64,000 nucleotides of DNA, taken from assembly GCF_048571125.1 (NCBI RefSeq), contig NZ_CP182343.1, positions 1,612,001 through 1,676,000 of the forward strand, written 5' to 3'. Position 1 is the first letter of the stretch, and the number at the start of each line of letters is the position of its first letter. The position numbers and the translations under genes are program-made. Below, one piece after another: positions 52,296 to 61,745 of this stretch. This DNA is from Arcobacter siniprincipis. GTDB taxonomy: Bacteria; Campylobacterota; Campylobacteria; Campylobacterales; Arcobacteraceae. The notes beneath the pieces were generated by a model. It searched no databases. It had not been told where the DNA came from and saw nothing but the letters and a program-made list of their open reading frames with translations.

Positions 52296-54779
52296 ATGAA
52301 AAATATTGATCAGAAAAGAAGAGGATTTATTAGAGTTGCTGCATTATTTAGTACAGTTCCATTTATTGATGCAATTACAAATAGAGGAGAATTACTTGCA
52401 GGCACAATTGCAAAATTTTCTACAAAATTAGTTCAAAATGGTGAAATATTGACAGCTGCTCACTGGGGTATGCTTAAATTGACTATAAAAGATGGGAAAG
52501 TAGTAAAATCTGAACCTTATCAAAAAACTTCTGATATTGAGAATTCATTACAACATTATACTCAAGATTTAGTATATGCAGATGATAGAGTAAGATACCC
52601 AATGGTAAGAAAATCTTATTTAGAAAATCCAGATAGTCCTAAACCTGAATTAAGAGGTAATGATGAATGGGTAAGAGTTCCATATGAAAAAGCAATAAAA
52701 TTAATATCAAAAGAGCTTAAAAAAACAAGAAAAGAAAAAGGTGCAGAAGGAATTTTTGCAGGAAGTTATGGTTGGAAAAGTAGTGGTAGTATCCATAACT
52801 GTAGAGTTTTATTGCATAGATTTATGACTGCAACAGGTGGATTTACAGGAACAGTTGGTGATTATTCAACTGGAGCATCACAAGTAATTATGCCACATGT
52901 TTTAGGTACACTTGAAGTATATGAACAACAAACTTCATGGCCTGTTGTACTAGAAAGTTCAAAAGTTGTTGTAATTTGGGGAGCAAATCCACTTGCAACT
53001 TTAAAAATTTCATGGACTTCAAGTGATGAAAATGGATTTAAATATTTTGAAAAACTAAAAAAATCTGGTAAAAAAATAATTTGTATTGACCCTTTTAAAA
53101 CAGAAACTTGTGAATATCTAGATGCACAATGGATTGCACCAAATCCAAATACAGATGTTGCAGTGATGATGGGGATGGTACATACATTATTAGAAGCAAA
53201 AAAATATGATGCAGATTTTTTAGCTGAATATACAGAAGGTTTTGATAAATTTAAAGAGTATATATATGGAAAAGAAGATGGTATCGTTAAAAGTGCTAAA
53301 TGGGCATCAAAAATCTCAGGATTAGATGAAAAAACTATTAGTTCTTTGGCTAATTTATTTTATGATAATAGAACTATGCTTATGTCTGGATGGGGAATGC
53401 AAAGATCTCATCATGGTGAACAACCTCACTGGATGTTAGTAACTCTTGCTTCAGTTATTGGACAAATTGGACTTCCTGGTGGTGGATTTGGGTTATCATA
53501 TCACTATTCAAACGGTGGAGTTCCTACTGCAAAAAGTGCAATTATAGGTGGTATTACAGCAAATGTAACTCCTTCAAAAGATGAAGGTGGAGCAGCATGG
53601 TTAAAAAATGCAGCTAAATTCTCTTTCCCTGTTGCAAGAATTGCAGATGCACTTTTAAACCCAGGAAAAACAATAGACTTTAATGGTAAAAAAGTTACTT
53701 ATCCAGAGATTGATTTTATTTATTGGGTAGGTGGAAATCCAATTGTTCATCATCAAGATACAAATACATTATTAAAAGCTTGGAGAAAACCAAGAACTGT
53801 TGTTGTTAATGAAGCATTCTGGACACCAACTGCAAGAATGGCAGATATTGTAATGCCAACAACAACTTCATATGAAAGAAATGATATTACAATGACAGGT
53901 GATTATTCTAACCTTAATATTGTTCCTATGAAACAAGCAGTTAAAAAACAATTTGAAGCAAGAGATGATTATCAAATTTTTAGTGACTTAGCAAAAGAGT
54001 TTGGTGTATTTGATAAATATACTCAAAATAAAACTGATATGCAATGGGTAGAAGAATTTTATACAAAAGCTTATGAACAAGCTCAAAAAATGAAATTACC
54101 AATGCCAACATTTAGAGAGTTTTGGACTAAAAATCAACCAATAACTTTTGATGTTCCATATGAAAATACACAATTTGTAAGATATGCTGACTTTAGAGAA
54201 GATCCAATTTTAAATCCACTTGGAACACCATCTGGAAAAATAGAGATTTATTCTAAAACTATAGAAAAAATGAATTATAAAGATTGTAAAGCACATCCAA
54301 CTTGGTTAGAACCAGCTGAATGGACAGGTATGAAAGAAAAACCTGCAGAATTTGCATTGATTTCTCCACACCCTAGTCATAGACTACATTCTCAACTTAA
54401 TAATACAAGTTTAAGAAAAAAATATGCAGTTGCAGATAGAGAACCAATTTGGATTAATACTCAAGATGCAAAAGCAAAAGGCATCAAATCTGGTGATGTG
54501 GTAAGAGTATTTAATGATAGAGGTGAAATCTTAACAGGTGCAGTTGTAACTGATGGATTAAAACCTGGAATTGTAAGAGTACAAGAGGGTGCTTGGTATG
54601 ATCCTTTGGAAAAAGGAAAAATTGGTACATTATGTAAAAACGGTAATGCAAACCTTTTGACTAAAGATATACCAACATCAGAACTTGCGATGGGTAATAG
54701 TTCAAATACAGCTTTAGTAAATATTGAAAAATATACTAAAAAAGCTCCAGAATTAACAATCTTCAAACAACCTAACTAA
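52296..54779 (+). CDS. torA: TorA-type TMAO/DMSO reductase, molybdopterin enzyme
   Basis: 827 residues with a twin-arginine signal (KRRGFIRVAALFSTVPF). It is a DMSO-reductase-family catalytic subunit without an iron-sulfur motif. The molybdenum ligand is the serine in GDYSTGASQVI (about residue 191), with GTLEVYEQQTSWPVV and WGANPLATLK next to it, as in TorA and BisC-type enzymes. It reduces TMAO or related S/N-oxides at the end of an anaerobic respiratory chain. I set the start at 52296 (AAAGG eight bases before); GTG 52287 is a less likely alternative. A strong terminator follows. Confidence 0.88.
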   Translation: MKNIDQKRRGFIRVAALFSTVPFIDAITNRGELLAGTIAKFSTKLVQNGEILTAAHWGMLKLTIKDGKVVKSEPYQKTSDIENSLQHYTQDLVYADDRVRYPMVRKSYLENPDSPKPELRGNDEWVRVPYEKAIKLISKELKKTRKEKGAEGIFAGSYGWKSSGSIHNCRVLLHRFMTATGGFTGTVGDYSTGASQVIMPHVLGTLEVYEQQTSWPVVLESSKVVVIWGANPLATLKISWTSSDENGFKYFEKLKKSGKKIICIDPFKTETCEYLDAQWIAPNPNTDVAVMMGMVHTLLEAKKYDADFLAEYTEGFDKFKEYIYGKEDGIVKSAKWASKISGLDEKTISSLANLFYDNRTMLMSGWGMQRSHHGEQPHWMLVTLASVIGQIGLPGGGFGLSYHYSNGGVPTAKSAIIGGITANVTPSKDEGGAAWLKNAAKFSFPVARIADALLNPGKTIDFNGKKVTYPEIDFIYWVGGNPIVHHQDTNTLLKAWRKPRTVVVNEAFWTPTARMADIVMPTTTSYERNDITMTGDYSNLNIVPMKQAVKKQFEARDDYQIFSDLAKEFGVFDKYTQNKTDMQWVEEFYTKAYEQAQKMKLPMPTFREFWTKNQPITFDVPYENTQFVRYADFREDPILNPLGTPSGKIEIYSKTIEKMNYKDCKAHPTWLEPAEWTGMKEKPAEFALISPHPSHRLHSQLNNTSLRKKYAVADREPIWINTQDAKAKGIKSGDVVRVFNDRGEILTGAVVTDGLKPGIVRVQEGAWYDPLEKGKIGTLCKNGNANLLTKDIPTSELAMGNSSNTALVNIEKYTKKAPELTIFKQPN

Positions 54780-54782
54780 AAT

Positions 54783-54809
54783 AAAAGTAGAGATTTCTTC
54801 TCTACTTTT
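54783..54809 (+). terminator. Rho-independent terminator after torA
   Basis: Bases 54783-54793 pair perfectly with 54799-54809 (11 pairs) around a five-base loop, ending in a T run. Confidence 0.88.
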
Positions 54810-54874
54810 TAACTTCAAGATAAAAGTAGTTTATTTTCTATATAATCATTTCTAAAAAATATAAAAGAGAGAAT

Positions 54875-55318
54875 ATGAAAGTAACAAGAGTAAAAAACTT
54901 AATGATTTCAGGTCTTAGTATTGTCACAAATAATAAGCTTGAATTTGAATCTGAAAATGGTAAAATACCTCAATTATGGGATGATTATATTGAAAAGAAT
55001 ATTTATGGAAGTACTTTCAATAAAGCAAATAGTAAATATATGTATGGTGTTTATAGTGACTATACAAGTGATGTAACAGGTGATTATAAAGTAACTGTTG
55101 GTGTAGAAGTTACTAAACCAAAAAATGCTTTAGTAATAAAAGATGAAAGATACTTAGTTTTCTCAAAAAAAGGTGAACTACCTGATGTTGTAGTTGAGAC
55201 TTGGGTTGAGATTTGGGAATACTTTGAAAATAATAATGAATATGAAAGAAAATATAGTATTGACTTTGAAAAGTATGTAAAAGAAGATGAAATAGAGATT
55301 TATATCTCAATTAAATAA
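54875..55318 (+). CDS. GyrI-like / AraC effector-binding domain protein
   Basis: A 147-residue stand-alone effector-binding domain of the GyrI/Rob C-terminal type. Signs are the opening KVTRVKNLMISGLSIVT, the IPQLWDDYI helix, YGVYSDYTSD and the closing FEKYVKEDEIEIYISIK. Such proteins bind small hydrophobic molecules; some act as sponges for toxic compounds, others inhibit gyrase. No DNA-binding domain is present. Confidence 0.85.
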   Translation: MKVTRVKNLMISGLSIVTNNKLEFESENGKIPQLWDDYIEKNIYGSTFNKANSKYMYGVYSDYTSDVTGDYKVTVGVEVTKPKNALVIKDERYLVFSKKGELPDVVVETWVEIWEYFENNNEYERKYSIDFEKYVKEDEIEIYISIK

Positions 55319-55325
55319 TTATTTG

Positions 55326-55361
55326 AGATAATATTTAATTATTTTTTATTAAGTATTATCT
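55326..55361 (+). terminator. AT-rich hairpin, probable terminator
   Basis: Bases 55326-55339 pair with 55348-55361 (14 pairs, one G-U) around a T-rich loop, just after the GyrI-like gene. Most pairs are A-T, so its strength is doubtful. Confidence 0.5.
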
Positions 55362-55415
55362 TATTTAAATAAATATTGAATACAATAACGGCACAAAACT
55401 CCAGGAGAAATTATA

Positions 55416-56783
55416 ATGTTTAAAATTTTTGGTATTTTAGCTCTTTTTTTATCAAATGTTGCATATGCAACTAATTTAGGCGAGCCAGATTTAACAAATA
55501 CATGGGTTGGTATTATCTCTTTATTTTTATTTGTTGTTGGTTACTATGTAATAGCAAATGAAGAAAAATATGGAATTGATAAATCTGTTCCAGCACTGTT
55601 TGTTGGTATTTTTACATTTTTATTAATCGCAATTTATTTTGTCACAAATAATTTAGATATAAAATTAGTACATGAAGAAGCAGAAAATGTTATTTTAGAA
55701 ATTGCAGAAATATTTTTCTTTTTGTTTGTTGCTATGACATATATTGAATCACTACTACATATGAGAGTTTTTGATAGGTTAAAATATAATCTTGTATCAA
55801 AAGGTTATAGTTATAGAAAACTTTTTTGGCTTACTGGGCTATTATCATTTTTTATATCACCCTTTGCTGACAACCTTACTACCGCTCTTATTTTATCAAC
55901 TGTACTTTTTACAATTGAAAGAGATAAAAAAGAATTTTTAGTCCCAGGAGCTATTAATATAGTTGTTGCTGCAAATGCAGGTGGTGCGTGGAGCCCTTTT
56001 GGAGATATTACCACTCTTATGGTGTGGACATCAGGGAAAGGTGACTTTTTAGACTTTTTATACTTATTTCCTTCATCTATTTTAGGTTATTTAGCAACGG
56101 CATTTTTATTATCTTTAGTAGTTCCAAAAACAAAACCTGCTTTTGATAGCGAAGTTGAAATTCCCTTAATGAAAGAGGGTGCTAAAACAATTATTTTTTT
56201 AGGTGCTGTAACTATTGTCATGGCAGTTATTTCACACCAAGTGTTAGATTTTCCAGCAATGTGGGGTATGATGTTTGGTTTAGTATTATTAAAAGCATAT
56301 TCATTTAAATTGCAAAAAAAATTTGGTAAAAATCACTTTGATGTATTTCATTCAATGGCAAGAATTGAAAATAATACTTTGATGTTCTTTTTTGGTATTT
56401 TATCAGCAGTTGGTGCTTTATATTTCTTAGGATGGTTAACTTTAGCTTCTATTGTGTACGAGCCAAATTATTTAGGACCTATTTATTCAAATATTGCTGT
56501 TGGATTCTTATCAGCGATTGTGGATAATGTTCCTGTAATGTCTGCAATATTAAAAGCAAATCCAAATATGGATTTATCAAATTGGTTATTAGTTACTCTA
56601 ACTGCTGGTATTGGTGGTTCATTAATATCTTTTGGAAGTGCTGCTGGTGTTGGAGTAATGGGTAAACTAAAAGGTATATATACTTTTTCTAGCCATATGA
56701 AATATGCTTGGATGATATTAGTTGGTTATTTTATTTCTATAGTTATTTGGTATTTTCAATTTGAGATGTTAAAAATTTATTAA
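55416..56783 (+). CDS. nhaD: NhaD-type sodium/proton antiporter
   Basis: 455 residues with about 11-12 membrane helices and an N-terminal signal-like helix. NhaD signatures are SPFADNLTTALILSTVLF, NAGGAWSPFGDITTLMVW and, in the second half, AIVDNVPVMSAI and GGSLISFGSAAGVGVMG. It exports sodium in exchange for protons, consistent with a marine or saline habitat. AGGAGAAA lies upstream of the ATG. Confidence 0.9.
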   Translation: MFKIFGILALFLSNVAYATNLGEPDLTNTWVGIISLFLFVVGYYVIANEEKYGIDKSVPALFVGIFTFLLIAIYFVTNNLDIKLVHEEAENVILEIAEIFFFLFVAMTYIESLLHMRVFDRLKYNLVSKGYSYRKLFWLTGLLSFFISPFADNLTTALILSTVLFTIERDKKEFLVPGAINIVVAANAGGAWSPFGDITTLMVWTSGKGDFLDFLYLFPSSILGYLATAFLLSLVVPKTKPAFDSEVEIPLMKEGAKTIIFLGAVTIVMAVISHQVLDFPAMWGMMFGLVLLKAYSFKLQKKFGKNHFDVFHSMARIENNTLMFFFGILSAVGALYFLGWLTLASIVYEPNYLGPIYSNIAVGFLSAIVDNVPVMSAILKANPNMDLSNWLLVTLTAGIGGSLISFGSAAGVGVMGKLKGIYTFSSHMKYAWMILVGYFISIVIWYFQFEMLKIY

Positions 56784-56786
56784 TAT

Positions 56787-56817
56787 ATAAAAGCTTTCTA
56801 TAAAAGAAAGCTTTTAT
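56787..56817. terminator. Bidirectional terminator between nhaD and the efflux gene
   Basis: Bases 56787-56799 pair with 56805-56817 (13 pairs) around a five-base loop. A/T tracts on both sides suit both convergent genes. Confidence 0.85.
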
Positions 56818-57755
56818 TATATTGTATTTTGATATTTTGTAAATAAAAACAAACCTACCATAATAAATGAAAGTCCTACAATTGAAGTAAGATTTAATGA
56901 TCCACTTCCTAAAAATATTATTCCCCCAATTAAAGCAAACACTACTTCACTAGCTTGAGTGGCATCAACTGCTGCTATTTCATTTGAATCTTTAGCTATG
57001 TTTCTAGTATATAAAAAAATTGAAGTAGCCAAAACACCAGAAAACAAAGCTACAAGTGCAGTATTAAAAATCTGAGAGTCACTTGGAGTAGCTGGTTGAA
57101 TAATTGCTACTAATACAAACCATAAAGGTAAAGAACCAACAGATAGTAAAAAGACTTTATTAAAAGCATTATTTAATAACTTTGATTTTATTTGTGGTAC
57201 ATTTTTATGATTTCCGTTTTTTGCTTCCCAAACAAGCTGATTTCCAATAGGATAACAAAAAGAAGCAATTAGAATGGGAAACCCACCTAATAACAAAGCA
57301 TTTAAATCAAAAGATTCCATATGCGATAGATTTACTAAACAAACACCCATAAATACAAGTGCAGAGAAAAACCAAATTTTTTTAGGAAATTTTTTGCCAA
57401 AAAACATTAATACAAAAAGTGTAGCCACAACTGTAAATTGCCAAGTTGCAGCTATAACCCAACCTGGAGAAAAATCAGCACTAAAACAAATTAAGGCATA
57501 AAAAAATCCAAAACCAATAGTCCCACTTATTGTCCAAAAGATATAATTAGATATATATAATTTACAAACATCAATAAGCCTTCGTATTCCACCTTGAAAT
57601 AACAAAACTAAAACCAAAAATAAAATCATAAAAAAGTATCTAAGGCTTGCAGACCAAAGCCAATGTCCACCCGATACACTCATTAGCTCATTTAATACAA
57701 AAGTTGTACTAAAAAAAGCTCCTGCAATAATTCCTAAAACAATCAATTTAAACAT
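56817..57755 (-). CDS. EamA-superfamily multidrug/metabolite efflux protein
   Basis: About 312 residues with ten membrane helices, in the EmrE-like multidrug resistance efflux group of the drug/metabolite superfamily. The internal repeat has NELMSVSGGHWLWSASLRYFFM in the first half and AAVDATQASEVVFALIGGIIFLG in the second. I prefer ATG 57755, with TTGGA seven bases upstream, over GTG 57794, which has none. Substrate unknown. Confidence 0.8.
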   Translation of the reverse strand: MFKLIVLGIIAGAFFSTTFVLNELMSVSGGHWLWSASLRYFFMILFLVLVLLFQGGIRRLIDVCKLYISNYIFWTISGTIGFGFFYALICFSADFSPGWVIAATWQFTVVATLFVLMFFGKKFPKKIWFFSALVFMGVCLVNLSHMESFDLNALLLGGFPILIASFCYPIGNQLVWEAKNGNHKNVPQIKSKLLNNAFNKVFLLSVGSLPLWFVLVAIIQPATPSDSQIFNTALVALFSGVLATSIFLYTRNIAKDSNEIAAVDATQASEVVFALIGGIIFLGSGSLNLTSIVGLSFIMVGLFLFTKYQNTI

Positions 57756-57851
57756 AAACATATCCAAGAAAATAATTTTTATGAAGTCTAACACAATGTC
57801 ACTTTATCTTTTTTGTGTTATAGTACTAAAAAATTTGATAATGGTTATAAA

Positions 57852-58544
57852 ATGAAAACAATAGGCTTATTAGGTGGTATGAGTTGGGAAAGTACTGCTT
57901 TATACTATAAACAGATAAATGAAGAGATAAAAAATAGATTAGGCTCTTTACACTCAGCAAAAGTAATTATTTATAGTGTTGATTTTGATGAAATTGAGAA
58001 GTTACAACATACTGAACAGTGGAATAAAACAGCTGATATCTTAACTACTGCTGCCCAAAATATAGAAAAAGCAAGTGCAGATTTTCTTTTGATTTGTACA
58101 AATACTATGCATAAAGTTGTACCTCAAATTCAAACTAAGATAAATATACCAATAATTCATATTGCAGATGCAACAGCAAAAGTTTTACAAAAAGAAAATA
58201 TAAAAAAAGTTGGCTTGCTAGGTACTGCTTTTACTATGAAAGAAGATTTTTACAAAAATAGAATAAGTGAAAACTTTGGTATAGAAGTTCTTGTACCAAA
58301 TGAAGAAGATATAAAAATCATACATAAAGTTATATATGAAGAGTTGTGTCTTGGTATTATAAAAGAAGAATCAAGAAAAAAGTATCTAAAAATCATTGAG
58401 AAATTAGTATCAAATGGAGCAGAAGCTATTATCTTAGGTTGTACAGAAATATGCATGTTAATTTCATCAAATGATACTGATGTAAAACTTTATGATACTA
58501 CAAAAATACATGCAATAGAAGCTGTGAATTTAGCTTTAGACTAA
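57852..58544 (+). CDS. Aspartate/glutamate racemase family protein
   Basis: About 230 residues. It starts MKTIGLLGGMSWESTALYY, the typical start of YgeA-type amino acid racemases; the frame is open further back to 57813 but the family begins here. The two catalytic cysteines are in LLICTNTMHK (about residue 82) and LGCTEICML (about 199). It interconverts L- and D-amino acids, probably aspartate, glutamate or a broad set. Confidence 0.88.
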   Translation: MKTIGLLGGMSWESTALYYKQINEEIKNRLGSLHSAKVIIYSVDFDEIEKLQHTEQWNKTADILTTAAQNIEKASADFLLICTNTMHKVVPQIQTKINIPIIHIADATAKVLQKENIKKVGLLGTAFTMKEDFYKNRISENFGIEVLVPNEEDIKIIHKVIYEELCLGIIKEESRKKYLKIIEKLVSNGAEAIILGCTEICMLISSNDTDVKLYDTTKIHAIEAVNLALD

Positions 58545-58559
58545 AATAAGGAGAAAAAT

Positions 58560-59213
58560 ATGAACAAAATATTATCAAAAATAATATCACTAAAAGTTGG
58601 AAAAGCAAAAGAGTTAATAAATAAAGAAAAAATAATGCAATCAGCTATAAATAAAACTACTGTAGAAGAATCATATCTTACAGATATAGGTTTTAAGGGC
58701 GACGATCAATTTAATAAAAAATACCATGGTGGACCAAATAAAGCAGTACTTTTTTACTCTTCTTTAACTTATAAAAAAGTAAATGAAGTATTAAATATAA
58801 ATTTAGACTATAAAGATATTTCACCTTTGGGTGAAAATTTACTTGTATCAGATATTACTGAAGATGATATTTGTGTGGGAGATATTTTAAAGTTAGGCGA
58901 GGCTATAGTTCAAGTAACACAACCAAGAGAACCTTGCAATGTATTAAGTATAAATACAAAAAATAAAGAGATGTTAAAAACTGTAATGAAATATGGATAT
59001 ACAGGTTGGTATGCAAAAGTTTTAGAAGAGGGGATTGTAAAACAAACTGATAATGTAGAACTTGTTGAAAGATTATTCCCAAATCTAACAATATCAAAAT
59101 TAAATAAAGCAAAATCAAATCCAAAAGATAATCTTGACTTTATACAAGAATCTATATCTTGTGAAGTATTAGGTGCACCTTTTAAAGAGGCTTTAGCAAA
59201 ACATCTAAGATAA
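58560..59213 (+). CDS. MOSC domain protein (YiiM-like)
   Basis: A 217-residue MOSC-domain protein. Signs are FKGDDQFNKKYHGGPNKAVLFYS, DISPLGENLLVSDI and QPREPCNVLSI, in which the cysteine (about residue 126) would carry the molybdenum cofactor. A 3-alpha domain follows. YiiM-like proteins reduce N-hydroxylated bases. AGGAGAAA precedes the ATG, 15 bases after the racemase stop. Confidence 0.88.
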   Translation: MNKILSKIISLKVGKAKELINKEKIMQSAINKTTVEESYLTDIGFKGDDQFNKKYHGGPNKAVLFYSSLTYKKVNEVLNINLDYKDISPLGENLLVSDITEDDICVGDILKLGEAIVQVTQPREPCNVLSINTKNKEMLKTVMKYGYTGWYAKVLEEGIVKQTDNVELVERLFPNLTISKLNKAKSNPKDNLDFIQESISCEVLGAPFKEALAKHLR

Positions 59214-59236
59214 AATAGTATTAAACTATTTTATCT
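59208..59236. terminator. Bidirectional terminator
   Basis: AGATAAAATAGT (59208-59219) pairs perfectly with 59225-59236 around a five-base loop. It overlaps the stop region of the MOSC gene and of the convergent small gene. Confidence 0.75.
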
Positions 59237-59451
59237 ACTTCATAATGATAACATTCTTTTATATTGCTATATTCAAAATCTTTATATTCACTTGAAATTA
59301 TCTCATAATTGAGTCTTGTTAGTTCATCATTTAGACTGATTTTTGAAAAGTCCATTGAAAGTAATTTGGGAAAATTCTCAATTATATTTCCAATAGTTGT
59401 AATACTATCAAAACTATTTGGGTCAAAAGGTGCTTTACTTTTTTTACTCAT
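59221..59451 (-). CDS. Small unknown protein
   Basis: A 76-residue soluble protein I do not recognise (begins MSKKSKAPFDPNSFDSI). AAGGA lies before its ATG on the minus strand, so it is probably a real gene. No motif or membrane segment is visible. Confidence 0.55.
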   Translation of the reverse strand: MSKKSKAPFDPNSFDSITTIGNIIENFPKLLSMDFSKISLNDELTRLNYEIISSEYKDFEYSNIKECYHYEVDKIV

Positions 59452-59492
59452 AAATATCCTTATTTGTAGTATATTTATTTAGTATGCATTTT

Positions 59493-60647
59493 TCATTCTT
59501 TTGATTTCAATCTAGCCTTTAATTCTTTTGATGCAAGAGCATAACCACCATTTGAACTATCCACAAAGTGAATATGTTTTCCATGTCTTTCAAAAATAAG
59601 ACAAGTCATAAGAGCTGAGTTTGATTTATGAATACCATAAGCTAAGTTACCTATTTGATATTCTTGTTCTAAATACTCTTCAAGCTCTTTTGTTTGATCT
59701 TTATCTGTAGAGATAACCATTCTAAGCATATCATCAAACTTTTCAGTGTCAGTTGTTCTTATAACTCTATTTTTATAATCACTCCATTGTCCACTAGAAT
59801 ACTTCATAAGAAGAACTCCTAATAAATTTTCAATGAGTAATCGTAATATTAAAAAAAACCTAGAAAATATATTTGAAGAAAAAACTGAAGCTTCTGCATT
59901 TAAAACCATAGGATTAAAAGAAATAACAAGTTGATTTATCTCTTTTATAGGATTTCTTTGTGAATATGAACCTGCTATTTCATGTATTTTATTCAAAGTA
60001 TTTTGGTAAATTTCATTTGATTTTTCAGGATTTGTACTTTTAATTAATAAGGAACTTGTTTCATCTTTTGGACTTTTTATATCTTCCCAGCGGCACTCTA
60101 ATCCAACAAAATCAGGTGTATAATCATAAGTAAAGTTTTCATCTATCTTAAAATTTGTATACTCTTTTTTTAGTAAATTTTCTGCAAGTTCTAGACCATT
60201 TCCTCTAACTATTGCTTGCGTAAAATCTTTAGAAACTTTAAACTTGGTGATTTCTATAAAAGAGCCTCTTTTAACAATCTCTTTTATACTTATAACTCCC
60301 ACTCTTAGGTCTAAATCAAATGATTCTTTTGCTTTTTTGGCAGTTTCTATTAAAACAACTTTTGACTTATCAAGTAAATGGGGAGGTATAATTAAACTTG
60401 CACCATCTCCTCCAAATATATATGGAAATTCTGAATTTTTATCAATATTTAATATACCAATAATAGTTAAAGCAGCCACAAAATTTACTTTTTTGTACAT
60501 ACCTTCTTCTATTGCTTTTGTAGAATCAACAATATCAGAGACTATTACAAACCAATCATCTGGAATTTTATGGTAATTATTATTATCCATAATTAAAGAG
60601 AAATCTTTTATCTCTTTAATCTCTTTATAAAAAGTTGTTGTGTTCAT
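59493..60647 (-). CDS. DUF3095 protein, nucleotide-cyclase-like
   Basis: A 384-residue protein of the DUF3095 family. The N-terminal half resembles class III cyclases: DDWFVIVSDIVDSTKAIEEG (paired aspartates near residues 38-41) and FGGDGASLIIPP near 80. The C-terminal half ends in a domain with LRMVISTDKDQTKELEEYL and LMTCLIFERHGKHIHFVDSSNGG. Catalytic activity has not, to my knowledge, been shown. It lies five bases after the HxlR-type gene on the same strand. Confidence 0.82.
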   Translation of the reverse strand: MNTTTFYKEIKEIKDFSLIMDNNNYHKIPDDWFVIVSDIVDSTKAIEEGMYKKVNFVAALTIIGILNIDKNSEFPYIFGGDGASLIIPPHLLDKSKVVLIETAKKAKESFDLDLRVGVISIKEIVKRGSFIEITKFKVSKDFTQAIVRGNGLELAENLLKKEYTNFKIDENFTYDYTPDFVGLECRWEDIKSPKDETSSLLIKSTNPEKSNEIYQNTLNKIHEIAGSYSQRNPIKEINQLVISFNPMVLNAEASVFSSNIFSRFFLILRLLIENLLGVLLMKYSSGQWSDYKNRVIRTTDTEKFDDMLRMVISTDKDQTKELEEYLEQEYQIGNLAYGIHKSNSALMTCLIFERHGKHIHFVDSSNGGYALASKELKARLKSKE

Positions 60648-60652
60648 AGAGT

Positions 60653-61024
60653 CTATTTACAAAGATTTGTTTTGCATTGATCATCACTAGTTATCTCACC
60701 ACATTCTTCAACATATGATATTCCCCATTTGTACATTTCTTCAAGTACTGGTTTTAATTTCTTTCCACATTCTGTTAAGCTATATACTACTTTTGGTGGA
60801 ACTTCTGCATATACCTCTCTGTGAATAATCTTTTTCTCTTCTAGTTCTTTTAATTTTATAGTTAATGTTTTTTGAGTTATCTCACATACAGTTTCATGTA
60901 AATCTTTAAATCTCATGTCACCATCTAAGAGGTGCCAAATTATTCCTAATTTCCATCTGTCATTAAATATGTCAAGAGTAACCGAAACTGAACATTTATA
61001 CTCTTTGTCATTTATATAATACAT
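60653..61024 (-). CDS. HxlR family regulator with redox-candidate cysteine
   Basis: A 123-residue winged-helix HxlR-type regulator. I start it at 61024 because AAAGGA lies just upstream; the frame extends to 61075 without a site. YKCSVSVTLDIFNDRWK near the N-terminus holds the conserved cysteine that senses quinones and electrophiles in YodB-type members. The end has further cysteines (DDQCKTNLCK). It is divergent from a quinone/nitro detoxification operon it probably represses. Confidence 0.88.
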   Translation of the reverse strand: MYYINDKEYKCSVSVTLDIFNDRWKLGIIWHLLDGDMRFKDLHETVCEITQKTLTIKLKELEEKKIIHREVYAEVPPKVVYSLTECGKKLKPVLEEMYKWGISYVEECGEITSDDQCKTNLCK

Positions 61025-61074
61025 AATAAATCCTTTTATAAATTTCATTATATCATAAAGTTTATAAATTACCA

Positions 61075-61096
61075 TTACTTTACTTTATGTAAGTAA
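61075..61096. promoter_or_regulatory. Candidate HxlR operator
   Basis: TTACTT and AAGTAA form an inverted repeat with a ten-base centre (TACTTTATGT). It lies 51-72 bases from the HxlR start and 55 from the MdaB-like start, in the divergent gap. Confidence 0.5.
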
Positions 61097-61150
61097 GAGT
61101 GAATTAAGTTTATTGCATATATAATTCTCAAATATACTCAAGGAGAGAAA

Positions 61151-61732
61151 ATGAAAAAAGTATTAATTTTAAATGGACATCAGCATTATGATGGAATAGC
61201 AGAAGGTAATTTAACTAATAGTTTTATAAATAAAGCAAATGAATTTTTTATTAAAAATGGATTTGAAGTAAAACAAACACATATTGAAAAAGGTTATGAA
61301 AAAGAAGAAGAGATAGAAAAGTTTGAATGGGCTGATTATATTTTATTTCAATATCCAGTTTATTGGATGGGCCTTCCTTGGATAGCAAAAAAATATATTG
61401 ATGAGACATTTACTCATGGACGACATTATGCAAGTGATGGGAGAAGTAGAGAAGATGCTTCAAAATTATATGGAAGTGGTGGATTACTAACAGGCAAAAA
61501 ATATATGCTATCTTTGACATATAATTGTCCTGAATCTGCATTTAATAATAAAAATAGTTTATTTGATGGAATGTCTTTAGACGAAGCTCATGTTGCAGTT
61601 CATAAAACTTTTCAATTTTGTGGATTAACACCTCTTGAAACTTATGCAGTGCATGATATTTTCAAAGGTGATTTAAATTTAGAGTTAGAGTTAGAAAAAT
61701 TTGAAAAAGTTTTGACTAAAAACTTTTTATAA
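61151..61732 (+). CDS. mdaB: NAD(P)H quinone reductase, MdaB-like
   Basis: A 193-residue flavodoxin-fold oxidoreductase. The opening KKVLILNGHQHYDGIAEG binds the flavin phosphate. FQYPVYWMGLPWIAKKYIDETFTHG and YGSGGLLTGKKYMLSLTYN match the MdaB/KefF-type two-electron quinone reductases, which keep quinones from redox cycling. AAGGAGAG lies before the ATG. First gene of a four-gene rightward operon divergent from hxlR. Confidence 0.85.
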   Translation: MKKVLILNGHQHYDGIAEGNLTNSFINKANEFFIKNGFEVKQTHIEKGYEKEEEIEKFEWADYILFQYPVYWMGLPWIAKKYIDETFTHGRHYASDGRSREDASKLYGSGGLLTGKKYMLSLTYNCPESAFNNKNSLFDGMSLDEAHVAVHKTFQFCGLTPLETYAVHDIFKGDLNLELELEKFEKVLTKNFL

Positions 61733-61745
61733 AAAGGAATTTTTT

